Origin: a virus
DNA: 41,741 nt
Strand: one strand, 5' to 3'
Virus record (IMG/VR): IMGVR_UViG_3300009507_003143
Span: 1-41,741 of that record
Below the pieces are notes generated by a model. It was not told the origin of the DNA. It ran no database searches and worked only from the letters and a program-made list of their open reading frames with translations. Positions 29,787 to 36,658 of this stretch are shown one piece after another. The position numbers were made by a program, and so were the translations under genes. Each line of letters opens with the position of its first letter. The stretch's first letter is position 1.

Positions 29787-30871
29787 TGCGTATTGAATCT
29801 GAAGTTAAACTAGATTACAGTGATGTATTGATTCGCCCAAAGCGTAGTACACTTAAAAGCCGTAGTCAAGTAAAGTTGGCTCGCAAGTTTGAATTTAGAA
29901 ACAGCAAAAAAGAATACGAAGGTATTCCTATTATGGCTGCTAATATGGACGGTGTTGGCACAATTGAAATGGCTGATACTCTTGCACAACAAAGTATCTT
30001 CACTTGTCTTGTTAAAACATATTCAGTAGAAGTACTAGCTGAATTCTTTAACAACGATTATCCAGACCGTAGACGTCAAGAAAACGTTGCTATGAGCATT
30101 GGCACAAGTGATGCAGACTTTCTAAAGTTAGTAAACGTTGTAGCCAGTGTAGGTGGAAATTTAAAGTTTGTTTGTATGGATATTGCAAACGGATACAGTG
30201 ATCATTTTGCGGCAAGGGTACGTAAGGTACGTGACCAGTTTCCGCATTTGGTAATTATAGCAGGTAACGTTGTTACCGGAGAAATGACAGAGGAGTTAAT
30301 TTTAAGTGGAGCAGATATCGTTAAAGTTGGTATTGGTCCTGGTAGTGTATGTACTACTCGCATACAGACTGGCGTTGGGTATCCTCAATTGTCCGCTGTC
30401 ATCGAGTGCGCAGATGCTGCTCACGGTCTTGGCGGTCATATCATTGCCGATGGCGGCTGCACTTGTCCTGGCGATGTAGCTAAAGCATTTGCAGGCGGAG
30501 CAGACTTTGTAATGCTTGGCGGTATGCTAGCTGGTCACAATGAAGGCGGCGGTGAAGTAATCACAAAAGAATATCACACACAAGAAATTGGCGTTACAGA
30601 AACAAAGCAGTTTATACAGTTTTATGGTATGAGTAGTGATGCAGCAAATACAAAACACTTTGGTGGACTAAAAGACTATCGTAGCAGTGAAGGACGTGAA
30701 GTACTTGTTCCTTATCGTGGTGCAGTAGAAGCTACTGTACAAGACTTGTTGGGTGGCATACGCAGTACTTGCACATACGCTGGTGCAATGAAGCTAAAGC
30801 AGTTGAGCAAGTGTGCAACGTTTGTACGTGTACACAACCAGTTTAACGCAGTGTACGCCGGCAAAAACTAA
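29786..30871 (+). CDS. guaC: GMP reductase
   Basis: The enzyme converts GMP to IMP and ammonia using NADPH, letting salvaged guanine nucleotides feed the purine pool. The 361-residue TIM-barrel protein has the family signatures [15 protein letters not shown] with catalytic C189, [19 protein letters not shown], and [17 protein letters not shown] reductase rather than IMP dehydrogenase is indicated by length, absence of CBS domains and these flanking motifs. It is the last gene of the takeover operon, before a terminator. Confidence 0.92.
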   Translation: MRIESEVKLDYSDVLIRPKRSTLKSRSQVKLARKFEFRNSKKEYEGIPIMAANMDGVGTIEMADTLAQQSIFTCLVKTYSVEVLAEFFNNDYPDRRRQENVAMSIGTSDADFLKLVNVVASVGGNLKFVCMDIANGYSDHFAARVRKVRDQFPHLVIIAGNVVTGEMTEELILSGADIVKVGIGPGSVCTTRIQTGVGYPQLSAVIECADAAHGLGGHIIADGGCTCPGDVAKAFAGGADFVMLGGMLAGHNEGGGEVITKEYHTQEIGVTETKQFIQFYGMSSDAANTKHFGGLKDYRSSEGREVLVPYRGAVEATVQDLLGGIRSTCTYAGAMKLKQLSKCATFVRVHNQFNAVYAGKN

Positions 30872-30889
30872 TAACCCGAACATACATTT

Positions 30890-30938
30890 AAAACCCTTGC
30901 TTTGATAAATAGTTGTATCATATAAGCAAGGGTTTTTT
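30890..30938 (+). terminator. Intrinsic terminator with a late promoter in its loop
   Basis: AAAACCCTTGCTT (30890-30902) pairs perfectly with AAGCAAGGGTTTT (30924-30936), and T residues run to 30938. The 21-base loop holds GATAAATA at 30904-30911 and a smaller inner stem TGATA/TATCA. Confidence 0.88.
30904..30911 (+). promoter_or_regulatory. Late promoter GATAAATA inside terminator loop
   Basis: With initiation about 6-7 bases on, the late transcript would start within the loop and contain only the right arm, escaping termination. Confidence 0.68.
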
Positions 30939-30985
30939 GTTGACCAAAGGATCCTTTTACTAGTAGAACAACAAGGACGTATCAA

Positions 30986-32392
30986 ATGAGAGCATCACAA
31001 ATTCTTTTCGAAGCTGGACTTCAAAACAGCGAATTGCGCAAGCACAGCGGCAAATACATTGCAATACTTATTAAGAAGATTGAAAATGGTGAGCCACTTG
31101 AAGTAATTCCAGCTATGGAAGAAACACTTGGTAAAACAGTTACTATTGTACCAAGTGAATCAACTAAAGTAGCACAAGCATACTATGGTTCAGACAGTGT
31201 TCCAACAACAGATACTCTTAGCCTTGCAGACAACGGCGACTTGATTCCAGCTAACCCAGATTTGGTTAGAGCATTAAAACTTGAAACACAATCAGGCGAA
31301 ATAGTTACTACTAGCCAACTTCAAAAGACTGCTGAATTCAAAGGCGGCAAAAACTACAATGCAGGTGATGTTGCAGAAGCCGCACTTGGTGCCGCAGTTA
31401 CAGCATTGTTTGGCAAGCGTGGCGCAGAAGTAAGCGAAGCAGATGTTCTAAAAGTTATTAAAGGACTAGGCGAAGGCGAACTAGTTGGCAAGAACAACAA
31501 GTTTGGTAAAATGAAATTCACAGCAGATGGAGATACAATTGAGTATATCCTAGGCTTAAACAAAGCCAGCTACAATGCAATGTATGTAGCCGCAACAACT
31601 GGCGAGATGCCAAATGATATTCTTGGTGCTCTTAGAAGCGCAGTTACATATGCAAACACCAACACTGGTGTTAAAGAAGCGGTCAAGTATTCAGTAGACG
31701 ACAAAGGTAAAAATACTATCGTTGTTAATGCTGATGGTGTTAGTGATCAAAAAGGTGTTAAGGCAGACTTGTTTTTAACATTAGATGGTACTACAATGAA
31801 CCTAATAAGCTTAAAAGCTGGAGATGTAAAACAGTTTGGACAAGTAAGCGGATACAACTTTGCACAGATTGAAAAGTTCTTTGGTGAAACATTTGGTATA
31901 ACAGTAACACCTAGTCTTGAAGACAACTTTGTAGAAGGCGATGCTAAAGCAAGTTTTGAAGCAATACGTGAAGTATACAAAGAAGTTGAATCTAAAATCA
32001 GCAAAGAGCTAGCAGGCGACAATGATCAAGTTGAAGCTAAGTTTGTAGAACGTTTGTACAAAGGTATCGAACATCACGCAACACGTGGCGAAGAAGGTAC
32101 AAGTCTTGTTATTCTTAAAACTACTCCTAATGCCGCAGGTTACAGTGAACTACAGTTTGGACAAGTATTAGCTGATGCTATGGAAACAGTTGACCTTGAT
32201 GCAGAGCTAATCAGCACAGGCGTAGGCAAACCAGCAAAGATTCAAATATACGGAACAACACCAAGTGGCAAGCGTTCAATGTTATTGCAAGTGCGCAGTA
32301 ACTATAAAAGTGAAGGCAAAGGCTATGTGCGTAACATAGTTGAAATGGGTCCACTACTAAAGCTTTTGGCACGTATACAAACACAAGCTTAA
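30986..32392 (+). CDS. Late protein with a possible PD-(D/E)XK-type nuclease core
   Basis: The 468-residue product starts MRASQILFEAGL after CAAGGACG. Around residues 258-285 it has KADLFLTLDG followed by LISLKAGDVKQFGQVSG. D261 and S275-L-K277 resemble the D..(E/S)xK catalytic pair of restriction-like nucleases, with the QxxQxSG-like helix that often follows. The remainder is helical and unassigned. Late expression suggests a role in genome maturation or head assembly rather than host DNA breakdown. The nuclease call rests on this one segment. Confidence 0.55.
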   Translation: MRASQILFEAGLQNSELRKHSGKYIAILIKKIENGEPLEVIPAMEETLGKTVTIVPSESTKVAQAYYGSDSVPTTDTLSLADNGDLIPANPDLVRALKLETQSGEIVTTSQLQKTAEFKGGKNYNAGDVAEAALGAAVTALFGKRGAEVSEADVLKVIKGLGEGELVGKNNKFGKMKFTADGDTIEYILGLNKASYNAMYVAATTGEMPNDILGALRSAVTYANTNTGVKEAVKYSVDDKGKNTIVVNADGVSDQKGVKADLFLTLDGTTMNLISLKAGDVKQFGQVSGYNFAQIEKFFGETFGITVTPSLEDNFVEGDAKASFEAIREVYKEVESKISKELAGDNDQVEAKFVERLYKGIEHHATRGEEGTSLVILKTTPNAAGYSELQFGQVLADAMETVDLDAELISTGVGKPAKIQIYGTTPSGKRSMLLQVRSNYKSEGKGYVRNIVEMGPLLKLLARIQTQA

Positions 32393-32403
32393 ATTCTAAT
32401 AAA

Positions 32404-32442
32404 CAAGAACAAGGTATGCACTAAACGCATATCGGGTTCTTG
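32404..32442 (+). terminator. Imperfect two-part hairpin
   Basis: CAAGAAC (32404-32410) pairs with GTTCTTG (32436-32442), and inside it TATGC pairs with GCATA, separated by a symmetric 4-base internal loop. No T tract follows. It lies 12 bases after a stop codon, so it may protect the 3' end or weakly terminate. Confidence 0.45.
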
Positions 32443-32473
32443 GTATTAGCAATAGACTTTTCGGTAAAAATAG

Positions 32474-32481
32474 TGTAAATA
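32474..32481 (+). promoter_or_regulatory. Late-promoter-like octamer TGTAAATA
   Basis: It matches TATAAATA at 7 of 8 positions and lies ahead of the run of tiny genes. The expected start of transcription would be at the foot of the following hairpin. Confidence 0.5.
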
Positions 32482-32487
32482 TATATG

Positions 32488-32515
32488 TAGCGATGCAGAG
32501 CATTGCTATATTTTT
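32488..32515 (+). ncRNA. Stem-loop at the 5' end of the tiny-gene transcript or terminator
   Basis: TAGCGATGC (32488-32496) pairs with GCATTGCTA (32500-32508) with one wobble, followed by TATTTTT. It can be an intrinsic terminator or, if transcription starts at about 32488, a stabilising 5' hairpin. Confidence 0.6.
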
Positions 32516-32528
32516 AGTGGAAAAAACA

Positions 32529-32693
32529 ATGTATTATATATCACAATTAGCTTCAGTGTTGTTTGTAAACAGCAAGTCAGAGACTGAGTTGGAGCGATGG
32601 GCTCGTATTGAGTACCCAAATGAAAACCGTAATTTCGCATTAAGCATAATGCGTGAAAAAGGTCGTGCGCCAATCCGTGGCATAGACTATTAG
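32529..32693 (+). CDS. Small hypothetical protein
   Basis: I start this gene at the ATG at 32529, because GTGGAAA lies upstream and an earlier ATG falls inside the hairpin. The 54-residue product has a short hydrophobic start (MYYISQLASVLFVN) and a charged, helical remainder with ERWARIEYPNENRNFALSIM. Function unknown; first of a run of six tiny genes, several of them membrane proteins. Confidence 0.65.
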   Translation: MYYISQLASVLFVNSKSETELERWARIEYPNENRNFALSIMREKGRAPIRGIDY

Positions 32694-32709
32694 AAAAGTA
32701 GAAAAGAAA

Positions 32710-32922
32710 ATGAAACTCGTAAAAAACCTCCGTGCTTGGATTGCACGCCGTAACCGTATTAACAAAACTATCCGTGAACTAAACAGCTTGACAAACTATG
32801 AATTGCAAGACTTGGGAATTCACCGTAGCCAAATCAACAGCATTGCTAACGAAACAGCAGATGTTAAAAGATATTCAAAGTTTAATGTAGAAGTAAACAG
32901 CAACCTTGAAGGATCAGTATAA
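32710..32922 (+). CDS. DUF1127 (YjiS-like) small protein
   Basis: The 70-residue product has an arginine-rich start (LRAWIARRNRINKTIRELN) and the core LTNYELQDLGIHRSQINSIA, closely following the DUF1127 pattern LSDRELxDIGLxRxxI. The family is abundant in alphaproteobacteria, where at least one member (CcaF1 of Rhodobacter) binds RNA and influences transcript turnover. A phage copy could steer host or phage RNA stability. AAAAGAAA precedes the ATG. It overlaps the next gene by 1 base. Confidence 0.82.
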   Translation: MKLVKNLRAWIARRNRINKTIRELNSLTNYELQDLGIHRSQINSIANETADVKRYSKFNVEVNSNLEGSV

Positions 32923-33077
32923 TGTCAGTAGCAACACTTGGCAAATACCTTGTTGCATTTGCAATGGGTGTATGGGCATTTGGTGAATCAGCTGGACGTG
33001 CTAGAGCAGCATCAGCTTTGGCATCAATGGGACATCACGAAGAAGCACGTAAACTAATGTTAGGAAAAAACAAATGA
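32922..33077 (+). CDS. Small membrane-associated protein
   Basis: The 51-residue peptide has a hydrophobic helix ([17 protein letters not shown]) and an amphipathic end with [14 protein letters not shown]. The LxxMGHxExAR motif is shared with the 44-residue protein at 33520. Start and stop overlap neighbours (TAATG and ATGA), supporting a real gene. No function is recognised. Confidence 0.68.
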   Translation: MSVATLGKYLVAFAMGVWAFGESAGRARAASALASMGHHEEARKLMLGKNK

Positions 33078-33295
33078 CTGGTGATATAGCAACAATGGGC
33101 GCGATGATTGGCGCAGGGTTAGCAACAATTGGAATGGGTGGCGCAGCCATCGCAGTAGGAATTATTGTAGGCAGTGTACTTAAAGCAATGCCAAAGAACA
33201 AAGACACAGGCACAATGTTTGTTGGTGTTGCGTTCGCAGAAGCATTAGGTATCTTTGCATTCCTAGTAGCTCTACTACTAATGTTTGCTGTCTAA
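33074..33295 (+). CDS. atpE: ATP synthase F0 subunit c homologue
   Basis: The 73-residue protein is a two-helix hairpin closely matching bacterial subunit c. Helix 1 has [20 protein letters not shown]. Helix 2 has [20 protein letters not shown] with E56 at the place of the proton-binding carboxylate. The polar loop lacks the usual RNP/RQP and is shortened ([11 protein letters not shown]). In cells subunit c forms the rotor ring of F1F0. A phage copy could insert into the host ring or form rings of its own, changing proton flux or coupling. It starts in an ATGA overlap within the tiny-gene run. Homology is clear; effect is inferred. Confidence 0.88.
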   Translation: MTGDIATMGAMIGAGLATIGMGGAAIAVGIIVGSVLKAMPKNKDTGTMFVGVAFAEALGIFAFLVALLLMFAV

Positions 33296-33296
33296 A

Positions 33297-33518
33297 ATGA
33301 CAAGCGCACAGCAAACAACTAGATCAGCACAGATGGTAGAACGCTTTGGCTATTATGCATTTGTAGTAATGACTTCATTGCTATTGATATGTATAGCCTT
33401 TGGGTTCTACGCTGTGATTGATAAGTTCCAAGAACCAAATTGGAAACAAGCTTGTATTGAAAAAGGTGGCGTACCAGTACAACTAGCACGTTCATCATTT
33501 GATTGTAAAGGAATATAA
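33297..33518 (+). CDS. Small single-pass membrane protein
   Basis: I take the ATG at 33297, just after the atpE-like stop. The 73-residue product has a polar start, a membrane helix (FVVMTSLLLICIAFGFYAVI) and a cysteine-containing tail (ACIEKGGVPVQLARSSFDC). With the tail outside, the two cysteines could form a disulfide in the periplasm. Position next to the c-subunit gene suggests a possible partner. No family is recognised. Confidence 0.7.
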   Translation: MTSAQQTTRSAQMVERFGYYAFVVMTSLLLICIAFGFYAVIDKFQEPNWKQACIEKGGVPVQLARSSFDCKGI

Positions 33519-33519
33519 A

Positions 33520-33654
33520 ATGCTTAAACGATTTTTAAAAGCTATGGAATATCGTAGTTACTGTATGAGTATTCAGCAACTACGCAATATGGGCCACTAT
33601 GAAAAGGCCCGCGAGATTACAGAGTTTAAAAATAATGTCTATCCAAGTAACTGA
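33520..33654 (+). CDS. Small basic protein with LxxMGHxExAR motif
   Basis: The 44-residue product (MLKRFLKAMEYRSYCMSIQQ, then LRNMGHYEKAREI and a polar end) starts 1 base after the previous stop. It shares LRNMGHYEKAR with the [11 protein letters not shown] of the 51-residue protein, suggesting a common origin or common partner. It is the last of the run, ahead of a strong terminator. Confidence 0.65.
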   Translation: MLKRFLKAMEYRSYCMSIQQLRNMGHYEKAREITEFKNNVYPSN

Positions 33655-33682
33655 ATAGTAATCTAATATAAATGGAAAACGC

Positions 33683-33717
33683 AAACAGCATCTAAGGTGC
33701 TGTTTTTGTTTTTTTAA
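33683..33717 (+). terminator. Intrinsic terminator
   Basis: AAACAGCATC (33683-33692) pairs with GGTGCTGTTT (33696-33705) with one wobble, followed by a T-rich tract (TTGTTTTTTT). It separates the tiny-gene run from the leftward MscS-like gene, whose stop it touches. Confidence 0.9.
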
Positions 33718-34037
33718 ACGTTCGTAAATATTACACGCTCCAATTTAATGAACGGGATACGTTCATTTGGCACATAGCGCCAAGCATATGTTCCGTCTGC
33801 TTTGGTAATACCAAACACAGTATTAAGAGTACCTATCTTTACAATAATTGCTTCCTCGCCATCTAGTATTACCTTGTCGCCTTCTGAGAAGCTATTGGCA
33901 AATCTAAACGCAAGACCTTTGGCAATACGTATTGCAAAATCTTTCATCAAAAGACCGAAGATAAGTACAAATAGGATCATTGCAACTGGTGCAACAAATT
34001 CCCATAGTTCAACCCCTAGTGTGTCAAGTGTATTCAT
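33714..34037 (-). CDS. Mini mechanosensitive channel (MscS-like) protein
   Basis: I start this leftward gene at the ATG at 34037, because GAGGAGA lies upstream; a TTG nine codons earlier would include that site. The 107-residue product has one membrane helix (FVAPVAMILFVLIFGLLM, about residues 14-31). The segment RIAKGLAFRFANSFSEGDKV then LDGEEAIIVKIGTLNTVFGI follows the MscS pore-lining helix and beta-domain pattern, and YVPNERI resembles PNxxI. Full MscS has three membrane helices and a large C-terminal domain, absent here. It may join host channels or form a small pore under late control. Confidence 0.68.
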   Translation of the reverse strand: MNTLDTLGVELWEFVAPVAMILFVLIFGLLMKDFAIRIAKGLAFRFANSFSEGDKVILDGEEAIIVKIGTLNTVFGITKADGTYAWRYVPNERIPFIKLERVIFTNV

Positions 34038-34067
34038 TGTAGTCTCCTCTGTTTTCTTTGTCAATAC

Positions 34068-34075
34068 TATTTATA
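34068..34075 (-). promoter_or_regulatory. Late promoter TATAAATA (minus strand)
   Basis: On the minus strand this is a perfect T4-type late octamer, 30 bases before the MscS-like ATG. It lies 4 bases from the -35 of the rightward early promoter. Confidence 0.78.
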
Positions 34076-34079
34076 GCGG

Positions 34080-34108
34080 TTGACATCGAAAATAACATAG
34101 TATATACT
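34080..34108 (+). promoter_or_regulatory. Sigma-70-type promoter for the reductase operon
   Basis: TTGACA at 34080-34085 and TATACT at 34103-34108 are 17 bases apart, divergent from the late promoter beside it. Confidence 0.8.
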
Positions 34109-34144
34109 TAATATAACACCAAAATACAGGAATCAACACATATT

Positions 34145-34924
34145 ATGGCTCTCCATAAACAAAAAGTAACCAAAGTCCATCATTGGACTGACAAAACATT
34201 TAGTTTTCAAGTAGAACGCCCTGCAAGCTTTCGCTTTCGTAGTGGTGAATTTGTTACCATTGGATTAGAAGTTAATGGTAAGCCATTGCTACGTGCATAC
34301 AGTATTGCATCGCCAGCGTGGGAAGATCATTTGGAATTTCTCAGCATTAAAATTGAAGATGGACCACTAACAAGCAAACTGCAACACATACAACCCGGAG
34401 ACGAAGTTGTGTTTACAAGTAAAGCAGTAGGAACATTATTGCCTGAAAATCTCAACGGAAACCGTAACTTGTATCTTATGGCAACAGGAACAGGACTTGC
34501 TCCTTTTATGAGTATTGCATTTGATCCAGCAGTATACGAACAGTTTGATAAGGTTATACTAGTACACACAGTGCGCTATACAGCTGAACACGCATACAGA
34601 GAAGAACTTAGCTCACTTACTAAACACCCAGTGTTAGGAGAGCTTACAGAGGGCAAATTTGTGTACTATCCTACTGTTACACGTGAGATGCCAGAAGATG
34701 GATTTGCAAGAAGCGGACGTGGAACAGACTTGTTCAGTCGTGGAGAAATTTACAAAGACTTAGAACTACAAGAGTTTGATGGCAATGTTGACGGAGCAAT
34801 GATTTGCGGAAGCACAGAATTTAATCAAGATTGTATTGACTTATTTGAATCACTTGGCGGTACAGGTGGCAATGCTAATAAACCCGGAAGCTATGTTTAC
34901 GAAAAGGCATTTGTAACCAAATGA
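34145..34924 (+). CDS. fpr: Ferredoxin/flavodoxin-NADP reductase
   Basis: The 259-residue flavoprotein exchanges electrons between NADP(H) and ferredoxin or flavodoxin. The FAD domain has FRSGEFVTIGL and R50-A-Y-S (RxYS, FAD). The NADP domain has MATGTGLAPFMSI and GAMICGSTEF, with the C-terminal YVYEKAFVTK matching the bacterial Fpr end. It pairs naturally with GAPDH-derived NADPH, and could serve the oxidative stress response or feed a ferredoxin-dependent enzyme. AlgH-like gene overlaps by ATGA. The family is secure. Confidence 0.93.
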   Translation: MALHKQKVTKVHHWTDKTFSFQVERPASFRFRSGEFVTIGLEVNGKPLLRAYSIASPAWEDHLEFLSIKIEDGPLTSKLQHIQPGDEVVFTSKAVGTLLPENLNGNRNLYLMATGTGLAPFMSIAFDPAVYEQFDKVILVHTVRYTAEHAYREELSSLTKHPVLGELTEGKFVYYPTVTREMPEDGFARSGRGTDLFSRGEIYKDLELQEFDGNVDGAMICGSTEFNQDCIDLFESLGGTGGNANKPGSYVYEKAFVTK

Positions 34925-35493
34925 ATTATTCAGACAGTTTATTATTCTCAGTATCACGAGATCCTTTAGCGGCAAGATACACTGATCCGCTAATGACAAA
35001 AACAGTAGCATACATTTATCATCACAGTGCAGACGGAGCAAGCGGATACCTTATTAATCTTCCAATGACAAAAGCGGCAGTTGATGAAGTAAATCACGAA
35101 CTTGCTTTTAAGGGACGTTTTGTAAAGAATGAACACTTGTATGTTGGCGGTGACGTTAGTTTAACTATGGGCTATGTAATACACTCACCGGATTACAATG
35201 GAGAGTACACCAGTAGCATAAACAGCAGTTTTTCAATTTCACACGGTGTAACAATACTAGACGATATTGGTATGGACAGAGGTCCATCTAGCTTTCAAGT
35301 AAACTTTGGTTTCTTAACTTGGGGACCAGGTGAACTAGAACAAGAAATAAAAGGCGGAACAATGTACAATCCCACGGGGCGTTGGATACCACAACCGTTT
35401 GATAAGAAATATATGTTTAATGCCACAGCGTGGCAAGAAGGCGTAGATCACATTGCACAATCACGTGCGCAAGAAATATTGGGTAAATTCTAA
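34921..35493 (+). CDS. AlgH/UPF0301 (DUF179)-like protein
   Basis: The 190-residue product shows the family landmarks in order: SLLFSVSRDPLAARYTDPLM, HHSADGASGYLINLPM, VGGDVSLTMGYVIHSPDY, FGFLTWGPGELEQEIKGG and then a W-rich end. AlgH proteins are widespread but of unclear function, linked in some bacteria to regulation or redox. Coupled to the ferredoxin reductase by a 4-base overlap, so a redox-related role is possible. The family call is by remembered pattern. Confidence 0.75.
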   Translation: MNYSDSLLFSVSRDPLAARYTDPLMTKTVAYIYHHSADGASGYLINLPMTKAAVDEVNHELAFKGRFVKNEHLYVGGDVSLTMGYVIHSPDYNGEYTSSINSSFSISHGVTILDDIGMDRGPSSFQVNFGFLTWGPGELEQEIKGGTMYNPTGRWIPQPFDKKYMFNATAWQEGVDHIAQSRAQEILGKF

Positions 35494-35732
35494 TGGATGT
35501 AACACTACAAGACTTGATCGATATGGCTATGGATATGGAACAGCCAGGTGACATTAAATGGGACGAACTCTCAATAGACAAGGAGTCAGTGTATAATATG
35601 CTGGCACTTGGTGTAGTAGATGAAGTAAACAACATATCACCACATAGACGTGAATTAGTATTATATGTAAGTTTACTAAAGCTAACAGTTGAAAACTTTG
35701 TACTTCAACTACGGCTAGGCGATAATTTGTAA
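35493..35732 (+). CDS. Small hypothetical protein
   Basis: The 79-residue acidic protein starts in a TAATG overlap after the AlgH-like gene. It is helical (LQDLIDMAMDMEQPGDIKW, then DEVNNISPHRRELVLYVSLL) without membrane or catalytic motif. It closes the ferredoxin reductase operon before a new promoter. No function is recognised. Confidence 0.7.
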   Translation: MDVTLQDLIDMAMDMEQPGDIKWDELSIDKESVYNMLALGVVDEVNNISPHRRELVLYVSLLKLTVENFVLQLRLGDNL

Positions 35733-35751
35733 CAAAATTGTAAATTATCAC

Positions 35752-35779
35752 TTGACAGACTGTCTAAACGTGCTACACT
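35752..35779 (+). promoter_or_regulatory. Sigma-70-type promoter for the envelope operon
   Basis: TTGACA at 35752-35757 and TACACT at 35774-35779 are 16 bases apart. AGAAAGGT lies before the following ATG. Six genes appear to follow without a terminator up to 40.94 kb. Confidence 0.72.
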
Positions 35780-35824
35780 TAATTAAGGAGTCGTGTATTC
35801 GATTGCCTCAGAAAGGTAAAACTT

Positions 35825-36643
35825 ATGACAACTGAAAAGAAAAGTTTCTTTCGTAAACTACTAGGCGAACCGTTGGTTATCGGAACCATCGTTGTTGGTC
35901 TAGGTACCGCCGTTGCAGTAGGAACATACTACGACGACTATATGACACTTTACGAAGAAGCAAACTCAGGAACTAAAGAAAAATCAGAAATAGAAATGCC
36001 AAGTGGATTGGTATTTTCTAAGATCGGTGAAAATTTATTTACACTCACTGGCGGAGTTGCAGTTGGAGATTGCGATAAAATCGTGCCTCAAATGCAAGAA
36101 AATATGACAGTGATATTAGAAAGCCCAGGTGGTAGTTTATCTGATGGTGCTTGTTTAGCAAGTCACTTTCAATTGCGTAACACAACCACAGTGGTAAGAA
36201 GTACACCGGTATACGATGAACTTGGTAAGATAATTTATCAACCCGGTGCAAACTCAGACGAATCATACAAGGGCAAAGTAATATGTGCAAGTAGTTGCAG
36301 TATTATGTTCTTGGGTGGAAAGAATCGTTATTTAATTGGAGACGTTGAATATGGCATACACCGCCCAGCAACAGCTCCGGGCGCAGGACAAAATCAAAGT
36401 CTTGCGGCAGTTGAATCAGCAGCTTTCCGTATAGCGGCAAGTATGATTGATCTTCTAACAAATCTAGGACTAACAGATGAAAAAGTAAAACTGCTTTTCA
36501 TTCGTGTCCCTAACTCATCTATGTACTGGTTACGTCCGTCAGACTTTGACAGATTCCCGGCACTATCAGAACTAGCAACACACTACATTGACTTTCACGG
36601 TCTAACGTGGGCTAGTCCTAGAGCTAACCTACCTACAATCTAA
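35825..36643 (+). CDS. Membrane-anchored ClpP-like serine protease (COG3904 type)
   Basis: The 272-residue product has a short basic start and a membrane helix (about residues 16-34), leaving the bulk probably periplasmic. A ClpP/SppA-like fold follows: VILESPGGSLSDGACLASHF at 96-115, CASSCSIMFLGG at 154-165 with S156 the probable nucleophile, and YGIHRP with H179. This resembles COG3904 periplasmic proteins. It would cut proteins at the membrane surface or in the periplasm. It leads the operon with the transporter and proton channel genes, so one of these could be its substrate. The fold is fairly sure; activity is inferred. Confidence 0.75.
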   Translation: MTTEKKSFFRKLLGEPLVIGTIVVGLGTAVAVGTYYDDYMTLYEEANSGTKEKSEIEMPSGLVFSKIGENLFTLTGGVAVGDCDKIVPQMQENMTVILESPGGSLSDGACLASHFQLRNTTTVVRSTPVYDELGKIIYQPGANSDESYKGKVICASSCSIMFLGGKNRYLIGDVEYGIHRPATAPGAGQNQSLAAVESAAFRIAASMIDLLTNLGLTDEKVKLLFIRVPNSSMYWLRPSDFDRFPALSELATHYIDFHGLTWASPRANLPTI

Positions 36644-36658
36644 GAAAGGTACTACAAA

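Noticed and set aside
30939-30970. TTGACC as a -35 box before the 30986 gene
   Set aside because: No -10 at suitable spacing; the late octamer in the terminator loop explains expression better.
33667-33674. TATAAATG, close to the late octamer
   Set aside because: No rightward gene follows: the strong terminator and a leftward gene come next. Chance match in AT-rich sequence.
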